Source of the DNA: Sodiomyces alkalinus F11
Taxonomy: Eukaryota; Ascomycota; Sordariomycetes; Glomerellales; Plectosphaerellaceae
NCBI RefSeq assembly: GCF_003711515.1
Contig: NW_021167081.1
Location: 2,536,483-2,600,482 of the forward strand
Direction: 5' to 3'
Length of the DNA stretch: 64,000 bases
A model generated the notes under the pieces. It was not told the origin of the DNA. It was given only the letters and a program-made list of their open reading frames with translations, and ran no database searches. Both the position numbers and the translations under genes were made by a program. Shown here piece after piece: positions 35,046 through 46,149 of this stretch (positions within the stretch are counted from its first letter, which is position 1; each line of letters begins with the position of its first letter).

Positions 35046-35049
35046 GACC

Positions 35050-35287
35050 CCTACTTAAGGTCTCCTAACTAAGTGGGTGGCGAGAGGCCTCCTTAGGACT
35101 AAGTTTAGGCGTAACCTGGTTCCTAAGCTGACTAGCTTACTAGATCTAAGCTGACTTCTAAGCTGACTAGCTTATTTAACTTCGACGCGTTATATCTCTG
35201 ATAGTCTGACCTGACTATAATCCCCCTATCTATATATAAGTCTAGTATTAGTCTTATAGTAACGTATAAGCACTATATATTCTGATA
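35050..35287 (+). mobile_element. Element D left LTR (lacks its first 71 bp)
   Basis: This 238-bp segment matches 41092-41329 (CCTACTTAAGG to ATTCTGATA/ATTCTGACA). Compared with the right LTR it lacks about 71 bases on the left side, where C pol sequence joins directly. Confidence 0.85.
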
Positions 35288-35956
35288 ATATACCCCTCTC
35301 TACAAATACTCCTATCCTTAGGAGTATAAGTGCGGATAATTAAAGAGGGATTAGTTATCTAGTAAAAGGAACCTATATTAATACGAAACTCTTTAGGACA
35401 CCCGTCTTTAGTTAGACCGGGTTCTTTCTTCCCACTTAGAGTACTTAAGGAAGATAATAAGCGTTTACCCTTAAACCGTAGATATAGCTATATCTAACTA
35501 AGACGTTATTTAGGTATAAAGGTCCTAAGAGCAGTATAATTAGTTTAAAAAGCGAAGTAAAGAGGAATCTATAAATAACTATCGTGTAAATAAATAACGT
35601 GTCTAAAATATCCTTAAAGTACTTAAAGTATATGAAGAGATTGCCTATAGTGTTACCGTTAACTAGCACGGTTTTGATTATAGTAAGAATAAAAGGATAT
35701 AGGAGGTCTGATAGCAGGTATAAAGTGTTATCGTAGTAGATATAAGGAAGGTATACGCGGTTCTCCAGGGTTAGTTAACCTCTTACTATAGTAATAATAA
35801 TAATATCCACTATTTTCTCGAATAATCTTCCTCTAATTCTTTTCTTTCCTACTCTAAGTATATATTTATAGTTCTTATACTATAGGTAAGTGGTTCTGTA
35901 TATATCCCGTTAACGATTAATAAGTAATAAGGGGTAGCCTTTATTTATAATACTAA
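35288..35956 (+). other. Leader of the D plus-strand ORF with CT-rich tract
   Basis: No reading frame is seen. The opposite-strand frame at 35445-35669 is hydrophobic and has no recognisable motif. A CT-rich stretch lies at about 35797-35855, shortly before the ORF, as in the leaders of the antisense ORFs of B and F. Confidence 0.4.
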
Positions 35957-37032
35957 ATAATTTCTAATAATAACGCGCCGATCATTCTTACTATTATATC
36001 TAATAATCTGACTAAAGATTAGCTAGCGCTTATTATAGAGTATATAGAGAACTTACGCTAGGAGAATATAGCGCTACGGCTAGTATTAGGCTAATAAGAT
36101 ACTATTACTAATAATAATAATAACACTCTTACTAGAGTGGTTAACTAAGGTAATAGCCCCGTTATTAAGCTATCGTTAGATAGCGAGTACGCTCTTAGTA
36201 AGTATAAAGAGAATAATAATCATAGTGTTATTATAATTAACGACGATTCCTTTAAGGGGTTCTCTAAGGAAAAGGGTAGTAAAGTGGTTATAGTGAACCA
36301 CGGGGAGGAAGAGGAGGATAAGGACGATATTAACCCGGATACGGTTAATAATATCGACGAGGATAAGGATATAGCCGACGCCTATAAAGGCTATAACGAG
36401 CCGTAGGAGGATACTATATATATAGTTAAGGAGGACGTGGAGGGCACCTACCCTTACGCTCCTTATAACCGTTATATATAGCACTTCCTAAGGCTTAAGC
36501 TAGATAGTAGTTATAACTATGTTATCTTTAGCGCCTATAAGGAGGCGTATACTATTAATTCGTATAAATACGAGTATTACTAAGGTAATAGTTTTTAGGG
36601 TTACATAAAGGTAAGTAATTATAACTCCTTCCCAATAAGCTATTCCGTGGATTACTAATATACCTTTAGATAACTCTTAAGGCTAAGTTACTAGGTAAGT
36701 GTATATAGCGTTATCTGATTAAAGCTAATAACCGCGGCTATTATACTAATACGTAGCTTATAAGTAAACCTTACCCCCTAAAAGAGTATACCTTACTAAC
36801 TTAGTAATAGGCCGAACTAAAGAAGCTATAGATTTTACTAAGTAAGACTAAGAGCGGGTATTAGGCCTAAAATCGTCAGGGCTTTAATAAGGCTCCTATA
36901 GTTAGCCGCGCCGCTAAAAAGGCGGTTAGAGATACTCGGTCTTATTAGGAAATTATAAAGAGTGCGCTGCTACGTTTTATAGCTGTAGGTGAACGCTTAT
37001 ACGAGTACCTGCTTAGTAAATAGCCGTAGTAA
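35957..37032 (+). pseudogene. Element D acidic coiled-coil ORF, unknown function
   Basis: The plus-strand frame starts at an ATA (RIP form of ATG) right after a TAA. It begins ISNNNAPIILT, then a short heptad-like helix (LALIIEYIENL, ENIALRLVLG). A Ser/Asn linker and a strongly acidic centre follow (NHGEEEEDKDD and NIDEDKDIADAYKGY, about 36300-36400), then VEGTYPYAPYNRY. One or two frameshifts or a short intron (GTAAGT at about 36693) separate the C-terminal part: QGFNKAPIVSRAAKKAVRD (about 36885-36940) to RFIAVGERLYEYLLS. Stops are Gln type. It is opposed to the neighbouring pol. No known domain recognised. Confidence 0.65.
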
Positions 37033-37081
37033 AATAGGGGGCTAGGGGGCGGTTAATATATAATTACCGAGAATTTATATC

Positions 37082-37094
37082 GGGGGGGGGGGGG
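37082..37094 (+). repeat. Poly(G) tract of 13
   Basis: A pure run of 13 G lies between the end of the plus-strand ORF and the tail of the minus-strand pol. It could mark the junction between two fused parts or be a slipped polypurine tract. Run length is uncertain in assemblies. Confidence 0.7.
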
Positions 37095-37189
37095 ACTCTA
37101 GGCCTTAGAATTTTTCGCTTTCAGGGTTTTTTTTATCTAGTATAATAGTAAGTCCCTATAGGGTAATAATTAATTTTCTAGGCCCTCAT

Positions 37190-40100
37190 TTAGGAGGTCT
37201 ACGGGTTTAGTATATAAATTCCTGAAATTCTAATACGTGAGATATTTCTTAAGCCTAGTGTATTAGGATTATACTCCTAAGGCGCTCTAGATATCTACCT
37301 AAGGGGTATATCGGGACCTCCTAGCCTGATACTCGCGAAGGAGCGATCCGGGATATTTCGCGTGGGTTCCTAAGTGTTTTCCTTATAGCCGTAGCCTTCC
37401 TATTTAATTAGGTATTAGCGGCGGTTTCTATTATAACGGTAGGCTAGGATATCCCTAACTTCGTATTTATCGGACTTCTAATGTTCTACCTCGACTTCCT
37501 AGGGGACTTAGACGCCGTCTATACGAGGACTTTAGGGCTTTAAGAGGGAAATAGGAAAGATACTATAAATTTTTATAGTTACCGGAAGTTTTAACTTATA
37601 GGCGAGTCCGTGATTACCTATAACTTCCTTAATTTTATAGGGTCTTAGGTATTTATCCGAGAGCTTTTTACGAGGCCGTTTCTACTTAATATTCTTAGCG
37701 GAGAGGAGGATATACTTACCTTTTTTAAACTTATAGGTAAGCTTATCGGTATTATAGTACTTCGTATATAGATCCTAGGCCTTTTTAATAAGTTCCGTGA
37801 GGGCTCTCTTATTCGCTACTAAGTATTTAATATATCTATCGGCGGACACGGCGTAGAACTTATTAGCCTTAGGGAGCGTAATATCGTTAGGTCTTTAGGG
37901 GATATAGCCTATAAGTATTATAGCGGGGGATTACTGGATTACAGAATACTACGCGGTATTATACGTAAACTAAGCTAATAAGAGCTTATCCACCTAGTTA
38001 TCCTGTTAGTAGGTATAATAAGTCCGTAGGTAGTGCTCTATGTTGTAATATTACCGCTTAGTTTAACTATCGGTCTACGGATAAAACGCTATTAATAGTC
38101 GCCTCTTAAGTCTTAGGCGCCTATATAGGGTAAACTAAAATTTACTCGTGAATAAAGAATTATTATGAGAAATAATACTATCTAGTAAGCCGAAGATAGA
38201 GAAGATACTTAACTATATAAGGTTCGCTAGGTCCTCTGTATTTAAACTAGAATTATACAGGATATATAGGGTAAATTTCGTGTATCGGTATATAATAATA
38301 TGGATAGCATCCTTTTCCCTACCTCCGTGTATTACGGGCAGTAGCCCGGTAATAAAGTCGACTAAAACTTCCTAGAATAGACGGCCTAGTATAAAAAGAC
38401 TCTAGAGGCGCCCGTAGGGTTTATAATGTTTAGGATTAGTCCTCTAATAAATAGGGTAAGTAGGGATAAAAGTCTTAACGTCCTATTTTATATATCCCTA
38501 AAAGAAGGTATCCGTAATACACCGGAGGGTCCTTATAATTCTATAGTATTTAGCTATAGGGTGGTCATGGAACGCCTATAGGACCTATTCCCGGAGACCG
38601 GAGTGTTTCGGAATAAAGAGCCTATCGCGGAAAAAGACTAGGCCTTATTTATTATAGGACCACGGGTTAGTCCCGTTACCTTCTCATAGCGACTTATAAA
38701 AGGGGTCCTCTTATTAGGCTTCTATAATATCATCCTTAAGGCTAGGTAATAACGTTATTATATCCTTATAGGGGGCCGACTTAAGGGCCGCGTGAACGGG
38801 TCCGACCGTAAACTTTTATATAAATGCTTTAACCGGCTTTTATCGCTTTATACGAAGGTTAAGACTTCCTGCTATATACTAGGGCTTCCTTAAGAGGCTC
38901 TCTATAGGGTTATTAATACCCGGTCGGTGTCGGATAATAAAGTCGTAGACTACTAATTTCTTAAGCTATCGGGCGTGCTAGGCCTTTACCTTAGGTTTTT
39001 TAAGAAGGTAGCGGTGGTTTAAGTAGTCCGTTAGCACGTCTATAGGGGTCTACGCGTAGGCGACGTAGTATCTTTATTATCGAAAAGCCTCTATAATAGC
39101 TATAAGCTTAGTGTCCGGGGTAGAGTAGTTTAACTTAGGACCTTATAGCTTCCCAGAGAAGAATACTATAGGTCTCCACTATCGGTCTACATTAAGTTAA
39201 CTAATAACCGCTTCTAGGGCGAAATTTAGTACGTCCGGTTTAATCCGGATTAATAATATTAGGTTAAAATACCGAAGAATAGGCGCCTCCTGGAATTTCT
39301 AGTATAATTGCCGAAAAGTATCCCGCTCCTTAGAGGTTAATACGAAGACCCCTACTCTTCCCCCGTCTTTTAATAGGTTAGTTAGTAGTGCTATAATCTT
39401 AGAGTAGGACTTAATACACCGCCGGTAAAAACCCGTAAACCCTAAAAAAACCTGGACTTTCTTAATCGTGTCTAGCTCTTCCTAATCCCGAATAGCTTTA
39501 ACCCGTTTAGGGTCTATAAAGACACTATAAGGATAATAGATAAACCCGAGGAACTCCACCTCTTGAATCTTAATAATATATTTCTTCGGATTAGCGTATA
39601 AGGACTAGTCCCGTAGCCGTTATAGAATACTCCGTATATATCGGCGATACGATACCACGTCTAAGCTATAAATTAAGATATTATCTAGGTAAATAACGTA
39701 AATAGTATCTATAAGTCCTTGTAAAGACTTATTAATATATTGTTAAAAGGAGGCAGGAGTATTATAAAGACTAAAAGGTATTACTAGATACTTATAATAA
39801 CCGTACTTAGTCCGAAATACGGTCTTCTATTTATCGCCTTCTCGGATCCGTAACCGGTAGTAGGCGTCCTTAAGGTCTAACTTCGTATAGATCGTAGAAG
39901 AGGATAGGCGGTCTAAAATCTTATAAATTAGCGGGAGTAGTATGCGGTTCTTTTTAGTTACCTTATTAAGTCCTCGGTAGTCTATATATAGTCTTAGCTT
40001 TCCACCCTTCTTCGGAATAAAAAGGATAGGGGCGCCTGCTAGACTAGATAAAGGCCGGATCTATTATTTCGCTAAAGTATCTTTAATATACTCCCTTAAG

Positions 40101-40860
40101 ACTACGAGTTCTTCTTCGGCTAAGGCGTAAATAGGACTAAAAGGGGGCGATTTACCTTCGTTAAGTTTAATAGCGTGGTCCCACTTATAATGCGGTAGGA
40201 GGCGACCGGCTTTAACCGTGTTAAAAACGTTAGTAAAATCTCGGTGTAGTTTAGGAAGGGTATCCTTATTAGGGGGGTTAGGGAGGTTCTGGATATACTC
40301 CTGATAGTCTTAAGGAGGGTTCTGAGTAGTAGTTATAATCTAGCCTAGACGCGTAGGATAGACGGCTATAGTAGTCTATACTATTAAAGGGACTACTATG
40401 GTGGCGCGGTTAATAGCCTTCCGTAGCTAACCAGTCGTGGTAATAAGAGCTAATTCGGACTTCTGAAGACGAAAAGTCCACGTCTTATCCTTCTAGTAGA
40501 TACTAGGACTATAGGACTAAAGCTATAGAAGACTAAGGATAATCTAAGCGCCGTGGGGGTCTAAATCTATAACGTGAAATATAATAGTTTCGGCTCGGGT
40601 CTTACCCTAACTGTCTATAATCCGGCAGATTAATTTTATAATACCGTAGGTCTTTACCTACTAACCTGGTACTAACTATAAGACGTCCTTAGCAGGTCCT
40701 AAGGGTTTATAACCGGGTAGGAGGCTAGCGTGGACAATAACGTCTAAGTCCGAACCGAAGTCTATATAAGCACGGCAGGAGGTCTATTCGCTATCTTATT
40801 ATACACCGCCTCGTCGTAAACTGAGTTACACCTCCAGGGGACTATAGAAAAGAGGTGCCG
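37190..40860 (-). pseudogene. Element D pol: protease, RT, RNase H, integrase, chromodomain
   Basis: Minus strand. A protease-like start reads AYIDFGSDLDVIVHASLL (about 40775-40720). RT follows with [20 protein letters not shown] (about 40040-39980), [40 protein letters not shown] and a catalytic VIYLDNILIYS (about 39695-39660) with the second Asp now Asn. RNase H and integrase continue to about 37700. The C-terminal region has KLSDKYLRPYKIKEVIG, AYKLKLPVT and a clear chromodomain YEVRDILAYRYN, YLIKWEGYGYKENTWEP (about 37470-37375). It resembles fungal chromoviruses of the MAGGY/Cft-1 type. Gag is absent. Confidence 0.92.
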
Positions 40861-40901
40861 ATATAGACGGCGCACGTTCCTATTATAAGGGTTCCTTAGG
40901 A

Positions 40902-40943
40902 CTAAGTTTAGGCGTAAGCTAGTTCCTAAATAAAATATTATAG
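40902..40943 (+). repeat. 42-bp fragment of the D LTR
   Basis: TCCTTAGGACTAAGTTTAGG and GCGTAAGCTAGTTCCTAA repeat an inner part of both D LTRs in the same orientation. It lies where gag should precede the minus-strand protease, so it marks the scar of a rearrangement. Confidence 0.8.
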
Positions 40944-41008
40944 GTGTACTATAAGGAGTAATAGGCCACTATAGAGCGATATAAGATCACTTAGGGACTA
41001 ATAAGAAC

Positions 41009-41020
41009 TAAGGAGGGGGG
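41009..41020 (+). other. Polypurine tract before the right D LTR
   Basis: TAAGGAGGGGGG abuts TATCGTGATAAG (RIP form of TGTCGTG) on the plus strand. This supports a plus orientation for the LTR pair. Confidence 0.6.
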
Positions 41021-41329
41021 TATCGTGATAAGATTATTCGTTAACTCCTTATAAGACTCTAAGAACTATAGAAGGCACTCCCCTCTTTATACCTACTTAA
41101 GGTCTCCTAACTAAGTGGGTGGCAAGAGGCCTCCTTAGGACCAAGTTCAGGCGTAAGCTGGTTCCTAAGCTAACTAGCTTACTAGATTTAAGCTGACTTC
41201 TAAGCTGACTAGCTTACTTAAATTCGACGCGTTATATCTCTGACGGTCTGACCTGACTACGATCTCCCTATCTATGTATAAGTCTGGTGCTAGTCCTATA
41301 GCAACGTATAAGCACTGTATATTCTGACA
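41021..41329 (+). mobile_element. Element D right LTR
   Basis: A 309-bp segment from TATCGTGATAAG to TATTCTGACA, with TGTC/GACA-type ends. The last 238 bp equal the left LTR. It is less RIP-altered than the left copy (for example CTGACA against CTGATA, CACTGTATA against CACTATATA). Confidence 0.75.
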
Positions 41330-42309
41330 GGCGTATAGGCTATCGAATAGACTATGGCCTATTCGAGGATTTACGGTTACAAAATGGGCCGGATTGCTAA
41401 GCTTATAATCCGGGTGGATACCTGCAGAATCCTCACTATTAATATTACGGTAGCAGGAATTCTCTAACCGTCCGTTAGAGTTATAAGACATATATCATTA
41501 ACTCAGTTAATTTTAACCGTTTTTATAACGATTTTGACTTCGCTTTATTTAATATAGGCTTCCCTATACCACGATACTGCTTATCTAAGAATATACTAAC
41601 GCTGACCGGCTTTAATTTGCGTAAGTTAATAGCCAGCCTTGCGTTTATAGTATTACTACTGCCCCGACCCGTTTTTTGCTGTTTTACGGTGTTTTCCAGG
41701 AGACTTACTCGTATAGTATATGGCTATATAACCCGTAAATCTATCTACTTTTATAATATATATACTTTTAAGCCTTTCTTCGTATCTTTAGTAATAAAAA
41801 CGGTGTAAATCGCCTATTATTTTGACTTTTAGACTATCCTATTATATATAGGTGCGTTACTCTACGTGTAAGACGCTTTTACTACGTCGTATTACGGGCT
41901 ATAGCCCGTGGAATAGTTCCCGGCAGTGGCCGGGACTAAGAAGCACGGACCTCCTAGTAAGGCCCGTGCGATTCCACCTATACCTAGCCGCCTATATACC
42001 GCGTAGGCTTTTCCTTTCCTCCTTTCCTTCCTGAGTTCGAATAAACTATATTTTCGGCCTTATTACGTAAATAACTTTTAACTAGCCGTTATATATTCGA
42101 ACTTATAAAGACTATAAGCTTCGACGCTTATATAGAAGGAGGTCCTGCTTATTTCGCCCCGAGCCCGCCGATAGACTAAGGGTAAGTCGTAGGGACCTCG
42201 TATAATAAGATTAACGCACACGTGTTTTAACGCATATAGGAAGCGGTAAGGGTATATATCGCTCCTATTCATAATATACTCACTAACCTATAAGTAGCTA
42301 TCGAAAGAT
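41330..42309 (+). other. Region between D and the E gag; possible E LTR and leader
   Basis: No reading frame is supported. The stretch is less RIP-altered than its neighbours. It holds a TATA-like CCTATATACC (about 41990), a pyrimidine tract (42009-42030) and an AATAAA (about 42040), as expected of a fungal LTR. The second E LTR is outside the window, so this cannot be tested here. Short opposite-frame ORFs in it have no motif. Confidence 0.45.
41894..41977. other. Palindrome followed by a three-stem foldable segment
   Basis: ACGGGCTATAGCCCGT (41894-41909) is a perfect 16-base palindrome. From 41908, a 7-bp outer stem (GTGGAAT with ATTCCAC) encloses two hairpins: CCCGGC-AGTG-GCCGGG, and GCACGG...CCGTGC with an inner CCT/AGG. 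The total of about 70 bases resembles a cloverleaf but lacks tRNA box sequences. It may be LTR RNA structure. Confidence 0.65.
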
Positions 42310-43330
42310 CTTAGATTTAACTCGTACCTTTCACCCATTACGTACCCGACGCTTACCCTAGTTATTCCACCCTCGCCGTTACCTAGGCCCCTAAAACCAT
42401 AGACCGCTATCCTTATCCTACCTCTATTACCCACGCTTTTGTACCGTATATAGTAAGTTACGAGTCCCTTAAAGTTTAGTAGAAAACGTGCGGAATATAC
42501 CGCTTAGTCCTAAGCTATACGACTAAAGCTTAAACTCGATAGCTCGCTCTTTCGTAATAATAAGGAGGTGTGGTATATAATTAACACGTGCTTCGATACC
42601 TAGCCTTAGTAGGTAATTAGCACCTTCTTTAGGGATAAAAGTACGAATAAAGACTTCGACCTGGAAGACTTTATAGCCTACCTTGATCGTATATATAAGG
42701 ATTATAATAAGTAAGGCTACGCTATTAGTACCCTTTAATGGATAAAGTAAAAACCCGACTAACTGTTTATATACTTCCTACCGACGTTTAAGAGGAACGT
42801 AGTATAAGTAAGTAGCTATAACTAGGTAGACTCTATTATAATATTATTTCTTAATAGCGCCCTAAATAACGGCCTATATAGTAGCCTAGTAGTAGCTAAC
42901 CTTCCTAATACCTATATTAAGTAGGTTAAAAAGATATAAGATAACGGGTAGAGGTATAAGAAGGTCGATAAACCGCCTTAACCTGCCCTAGCCCCTTATA
43001 ATAACCGAGGGCTGGTAAAAGACACGGACGGCCATATCGTTATAGGTGGAGTTAATAAGGTCGGCGAGTTTAAGAGATCCTAACCGCGACCTAACCGCTA
43101 CGCGAATATCACTTACTAAAATTATTAGATAAAGGACTATGTTTACCGATGCTATAAGAATAAGAAGATTACCGTGGCCCGGGTATCCGTTTAGGAAAAT
43201 AAAGTCGAAGATACTACTAAGGAGATTAAGTACTTGGAAAAAGAGTAGGTCTAATACGAAATCAGGCACGGAAGCCGTTAGCGCGAGAGTAATATAAGTA
43301 GGAAAAGTTTAAGCCGCCATTATAGAGCGA
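42310..43330 (+). pseudogene. Element E gag
   Basis: Plus-strand gag of Ty3/gypsy type: FSRKRAEYTA near 42475, then IRLKLKLDSSLFRNNKEVWY (about 42517-42575). INTCFDT, VISTFFRDKS, FDLEDFIAYLDRIYKDYNK (42655-42710) and LFIYFLPTFKRNVV (about 42760-42800) follow. A basic linker leads to the former zinc knuckle (RCYKNKKITVARVSV near 43150). Stops are Gln/Trp type. Coherence and motif order make the call secure. Confidence 0.88.
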
Positions 43331-43369
43331 GTTAGCCTTAATCTAAGTAAGAATTAATAATAATAGGTT

Positions 43370-45862
43370 AATAAATGCTTTTATAGATACTAGTTATAAC
43401 TACTATACCGCTATAAATAAGGAGGTTACTCAAAGAATACGCCTACTATTAATCGATAAAAAGAAACGACTACTAAAACGCTTCTTAGATAAGACTATAC
43501 TAGCTAGTAACGCTAGTATTTTAGCTTTTATACTAGATATATAAAGGTATACCGAACGCGTGTTCGCGTACGTATTACTAGTTCTAGGTTAACACCTCTT
43601 TCTTAGGCTCCCTTAGATAGAACGTAATAACGTGATTCTTCACGCTAAGGAATAAAGGCTTTACCACGGAGTAGTATATATGAAACTACGATTCTAAGGC
43701 GAGAAAGAGCTAAAGAGTATATAAAAGATCCGATACATCCGTGGAAGTATATCCCCGAGGATATAGTATAAGAATTCGGCGACTCATTCGCGCCCTTATA
43801 CTCGATACGCTTACCCCTATACTGACCTAGCATTGACTATGATATCTACTTATAGAAGGATAATAGTGGTAGAGAATAAGCCCTGCTAGGGCCGCTCTAT
43901 AATATATCTCGACAGAAACTCCTTATATTAGAGAAAACGACAACGGACCTAATAGATAAGGGGTTTATCCGTGCTAGTAGTTTAGCTACCGCCGCGCCCG
44001 TGTTATATGTACGGAAGCCAGGAGGCGGCCTCCGGTTCTGCTATAACTACCGTGCCTTAAATGCGATTACTTAGCGAGATTGCTATCTAATTCTCCTAAT
44101 CACGGAGACCCTATATAACCTAGCTAAGGCGAAATAGTTTACGAAACTAGATATTATCGCCGCCTTCTATAAGATCCGGATAGCGCTAGGCTATAAATAT
44201 AGAATAGCCTTCCGTATCTTTTAGACTATTCGAGTAGCTAGTATACTCTTTTAGACTAATACACGTGCCCGCGATAATATAGCGATATATTAATATATTA
44301 TCATAAGAGTTCTTTAAGGATTTTACTTCGGTATATATAAATAACGTCTTAATCTACTTAGACAGATCTTATAAAGACTATAAGGAGAAAGTATAAGAAG
44401 TACTACGTGCCCTCGCTAACGTAGGATTTACCCTTAACCTAATAAAGTACGAGTTTAGTATTAAAATAGTTAAATACCTCGGGCTTATTATTATACCCGA
44501 AAAAGGGATATTATACGGCCCTAAAAAGCTAAAGGCGATTATAGAGTAGGAAGCGCCGGTCTCCGCGACTAAAGTACGAAGTTTTCTTAGGTTTGCTAAC
44601 TTCTACTAAATATATATTCGTGACTTTACTACTATTATAGCGCTACTTATAGCCTTACCAAAAAGGAATACCGTGTTCTACTAGGGTCCTTTATAAGAAG
44701 CAGCCTTCCGGGAACTAAAGTAGAGATTTTAAGAACTCTGCCTATAGTAGTAGTAGCCCGGAAGAAAGACTTAGCTAGAAACGGATTACTCTAGGTTCGC
44801 ACTAGGTAGTATATTCCTATAAGAAGATATACTAGGATATAAGTACGTTATCGCCTATTACTCGCCACGACTTAACCCCACGGAATATAACTACCCGATT
44901 CACGATAAGAAGATACTAGCGAGTATTAACTACTTATAAGTTTAGAAGGCGGAACTTATAGGTAATAGTCGGTTCTAGATTTACTTAGACAATAAGGCCC
45001 TCGAATATTATATAATAAAAAGGGCCTTACTAAGCGTTAGAATCGCTAGGTAACGGAGCTTGCCTAGTATAACTTTATACTAGAATACTAATATGGGGCC
45101 GATAACGTTATAGCCGACGTACTATTCTATTAGGAATAGGATATCCTTAAGGATTCCTCCGATACGCGAGAGTAAAGGAGGTATATCTAGATAATCCCTA
45201 ATATAGCTATCTCCTCTTAACTATACCTAGTAAAGATAGCGCTACTAAAACTAAGCATAGTCTTCAAGGTAGACCCTAACCTTTAGCAATTATAGGATAA
45301 AGCCACGGGTATCTATAAGCGCTATTAAAGCGCCTTAGCCGCTATTACTCAGGGGAAATAGAGCTTCCCCTATAAGCTAGAGCTTAAGATATAAATCGCT
45401 AAGTACGGGATCGACTAAGGGTAGCTAATATTCCGAGACCGCTTATAGGCACTAGGTAATAGTAAGGATAAGGTAAGCTACCCGCTATAAGGCCGCCTAG
45501 TATAAGCGATCTATAACTCGGTAATCGGCGGGTACCCTAGTAAGGATAATACTATCGCTCTAGTCACCTGCTAATTCTTCTAGCCGGGTATAGACTACGA
45601 TATTCGGAGGTTTATACGGAATTATACTATATACTAAGTAAGCTATATATAAAAAGGCGCGAAAAGAGGACTTTTACACCCGCTCCCGATCCTAGAATAA
45701 ATCTTTTATAACCTTATAATAGATTTTATAACTAATCTATCACCTACCCGTAAAGGTAAGCATAGGTACTTATAGGTAATTACCGACTAACTCTCGAAAA
45801 TAGTACTATTTGGAGCTATAGATATAATAGAAACGGAAGCCTATACTAAACGGTTCCTATGT
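43370..45862 (+). pseudogene. Element E pol, first part: protease, RT, RNase H, integrase N-half
   Basis: The protease remnant lies near 43380-43600. RT has [20 protein letters not shown] (44000-44060), AKQFTKLDIIAAFYKIRIALG (about 44130-44195) and a damaged catalytic region near 44330. RNase H (44750-45120) has HDKKILASINYL-type motifs. Integrase has a zinc-binding stretch near 45590 and a catalytic-core start near 45700-45860 (RLSKIVLFGAID, TEAYTKRF). The frame stops at the F insertion and continues at 63354. Several frameshifts and many TAG/TAA are present. Confidence 0.87.
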
Positions 45863-45867
45863 ACTAC
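45863..45867. repeat. Target-site duplication of F, left copy
   Basis: ACTAC lies before the F 5' LTR; TCTAC (63349-63353) follows the 3' LTR. They differ at the first base, so the duplication is imperfect (CTAC shared). Confidence 0.6.
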
Positions 45868-46082
45868 TATTACGGGTTAACCCCGATATAGAGGATCCGG
45901 CTATACTCCGGATCTTCCTGACTGCGTGCTTAGTTAACAGATCTATATCGCTAAACCATCGCTACCTTATAGCTAGCCTAGCGCTATAGACTTTTCTCCT
46001 TTTTCGTTCTTCCTTCCTTAGTTCTAGATAATGTATTATTACGACCTTACTTAGTGCCACGACCTATAACTAGTCGTTTATA
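45868..46082 (+). mobile_element. Element F 5' LTR
   Basis: A 215-bp LTR from TATTACGGGTTAACCCCG (RIP form of TGTTACGG) to GTCGTTTATA. It is followed by the leader TATCTAGAACTTAGCGACACC shared with B. Confidence 0.95.
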
Positions 46083-46149
46083 TATCTAGAACTTAGCGAC
46101 ACCTACACGCTACACTAGCGATAGATCAGAATTCTAACACTACCGCCTA

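Larger units (their letters stand above)
35050..41329. mobile_element. Composite LTR element D
   Basis: Two direct LTR copies (35050-35287 and within 41021-41329) enclose a plus-strand acidic ORF and a minus-strand chromovirus pol without gag. The right LTR has TGTC...GACA-type ends and an adjoining polypurine tract that point to plus orientation, opposite to pol. Flanking bases do not give a matching duplication. The element is either a rearranged copy, a plus-strand element holding an inverted pol insertion, or a family with an antisense ORF as in B and F. Confidence 0.6.

Noticed and set aside
36176..36484. Minus-strand open frame of 102 codons
   Set aside because: It mirrors the acidic plus-strand ORF of D; its Leu/Ile/Val richness is the complement of Asp/Glu/Asn codons.
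41021..41329. Simple minus orientation for all of element D
   Set aside because: Not fully excluded, but TGTC/GACA ends and the abutting G-rich tract favour plus for the LTR. I therefore left the element strand open.
41908..41977. tRNA gene (7-bp outer stem, 70 bases)
   Set aside because: There is no A-box or B-box (GGTTCGANTCC) on either strand and only two inner hairpins.
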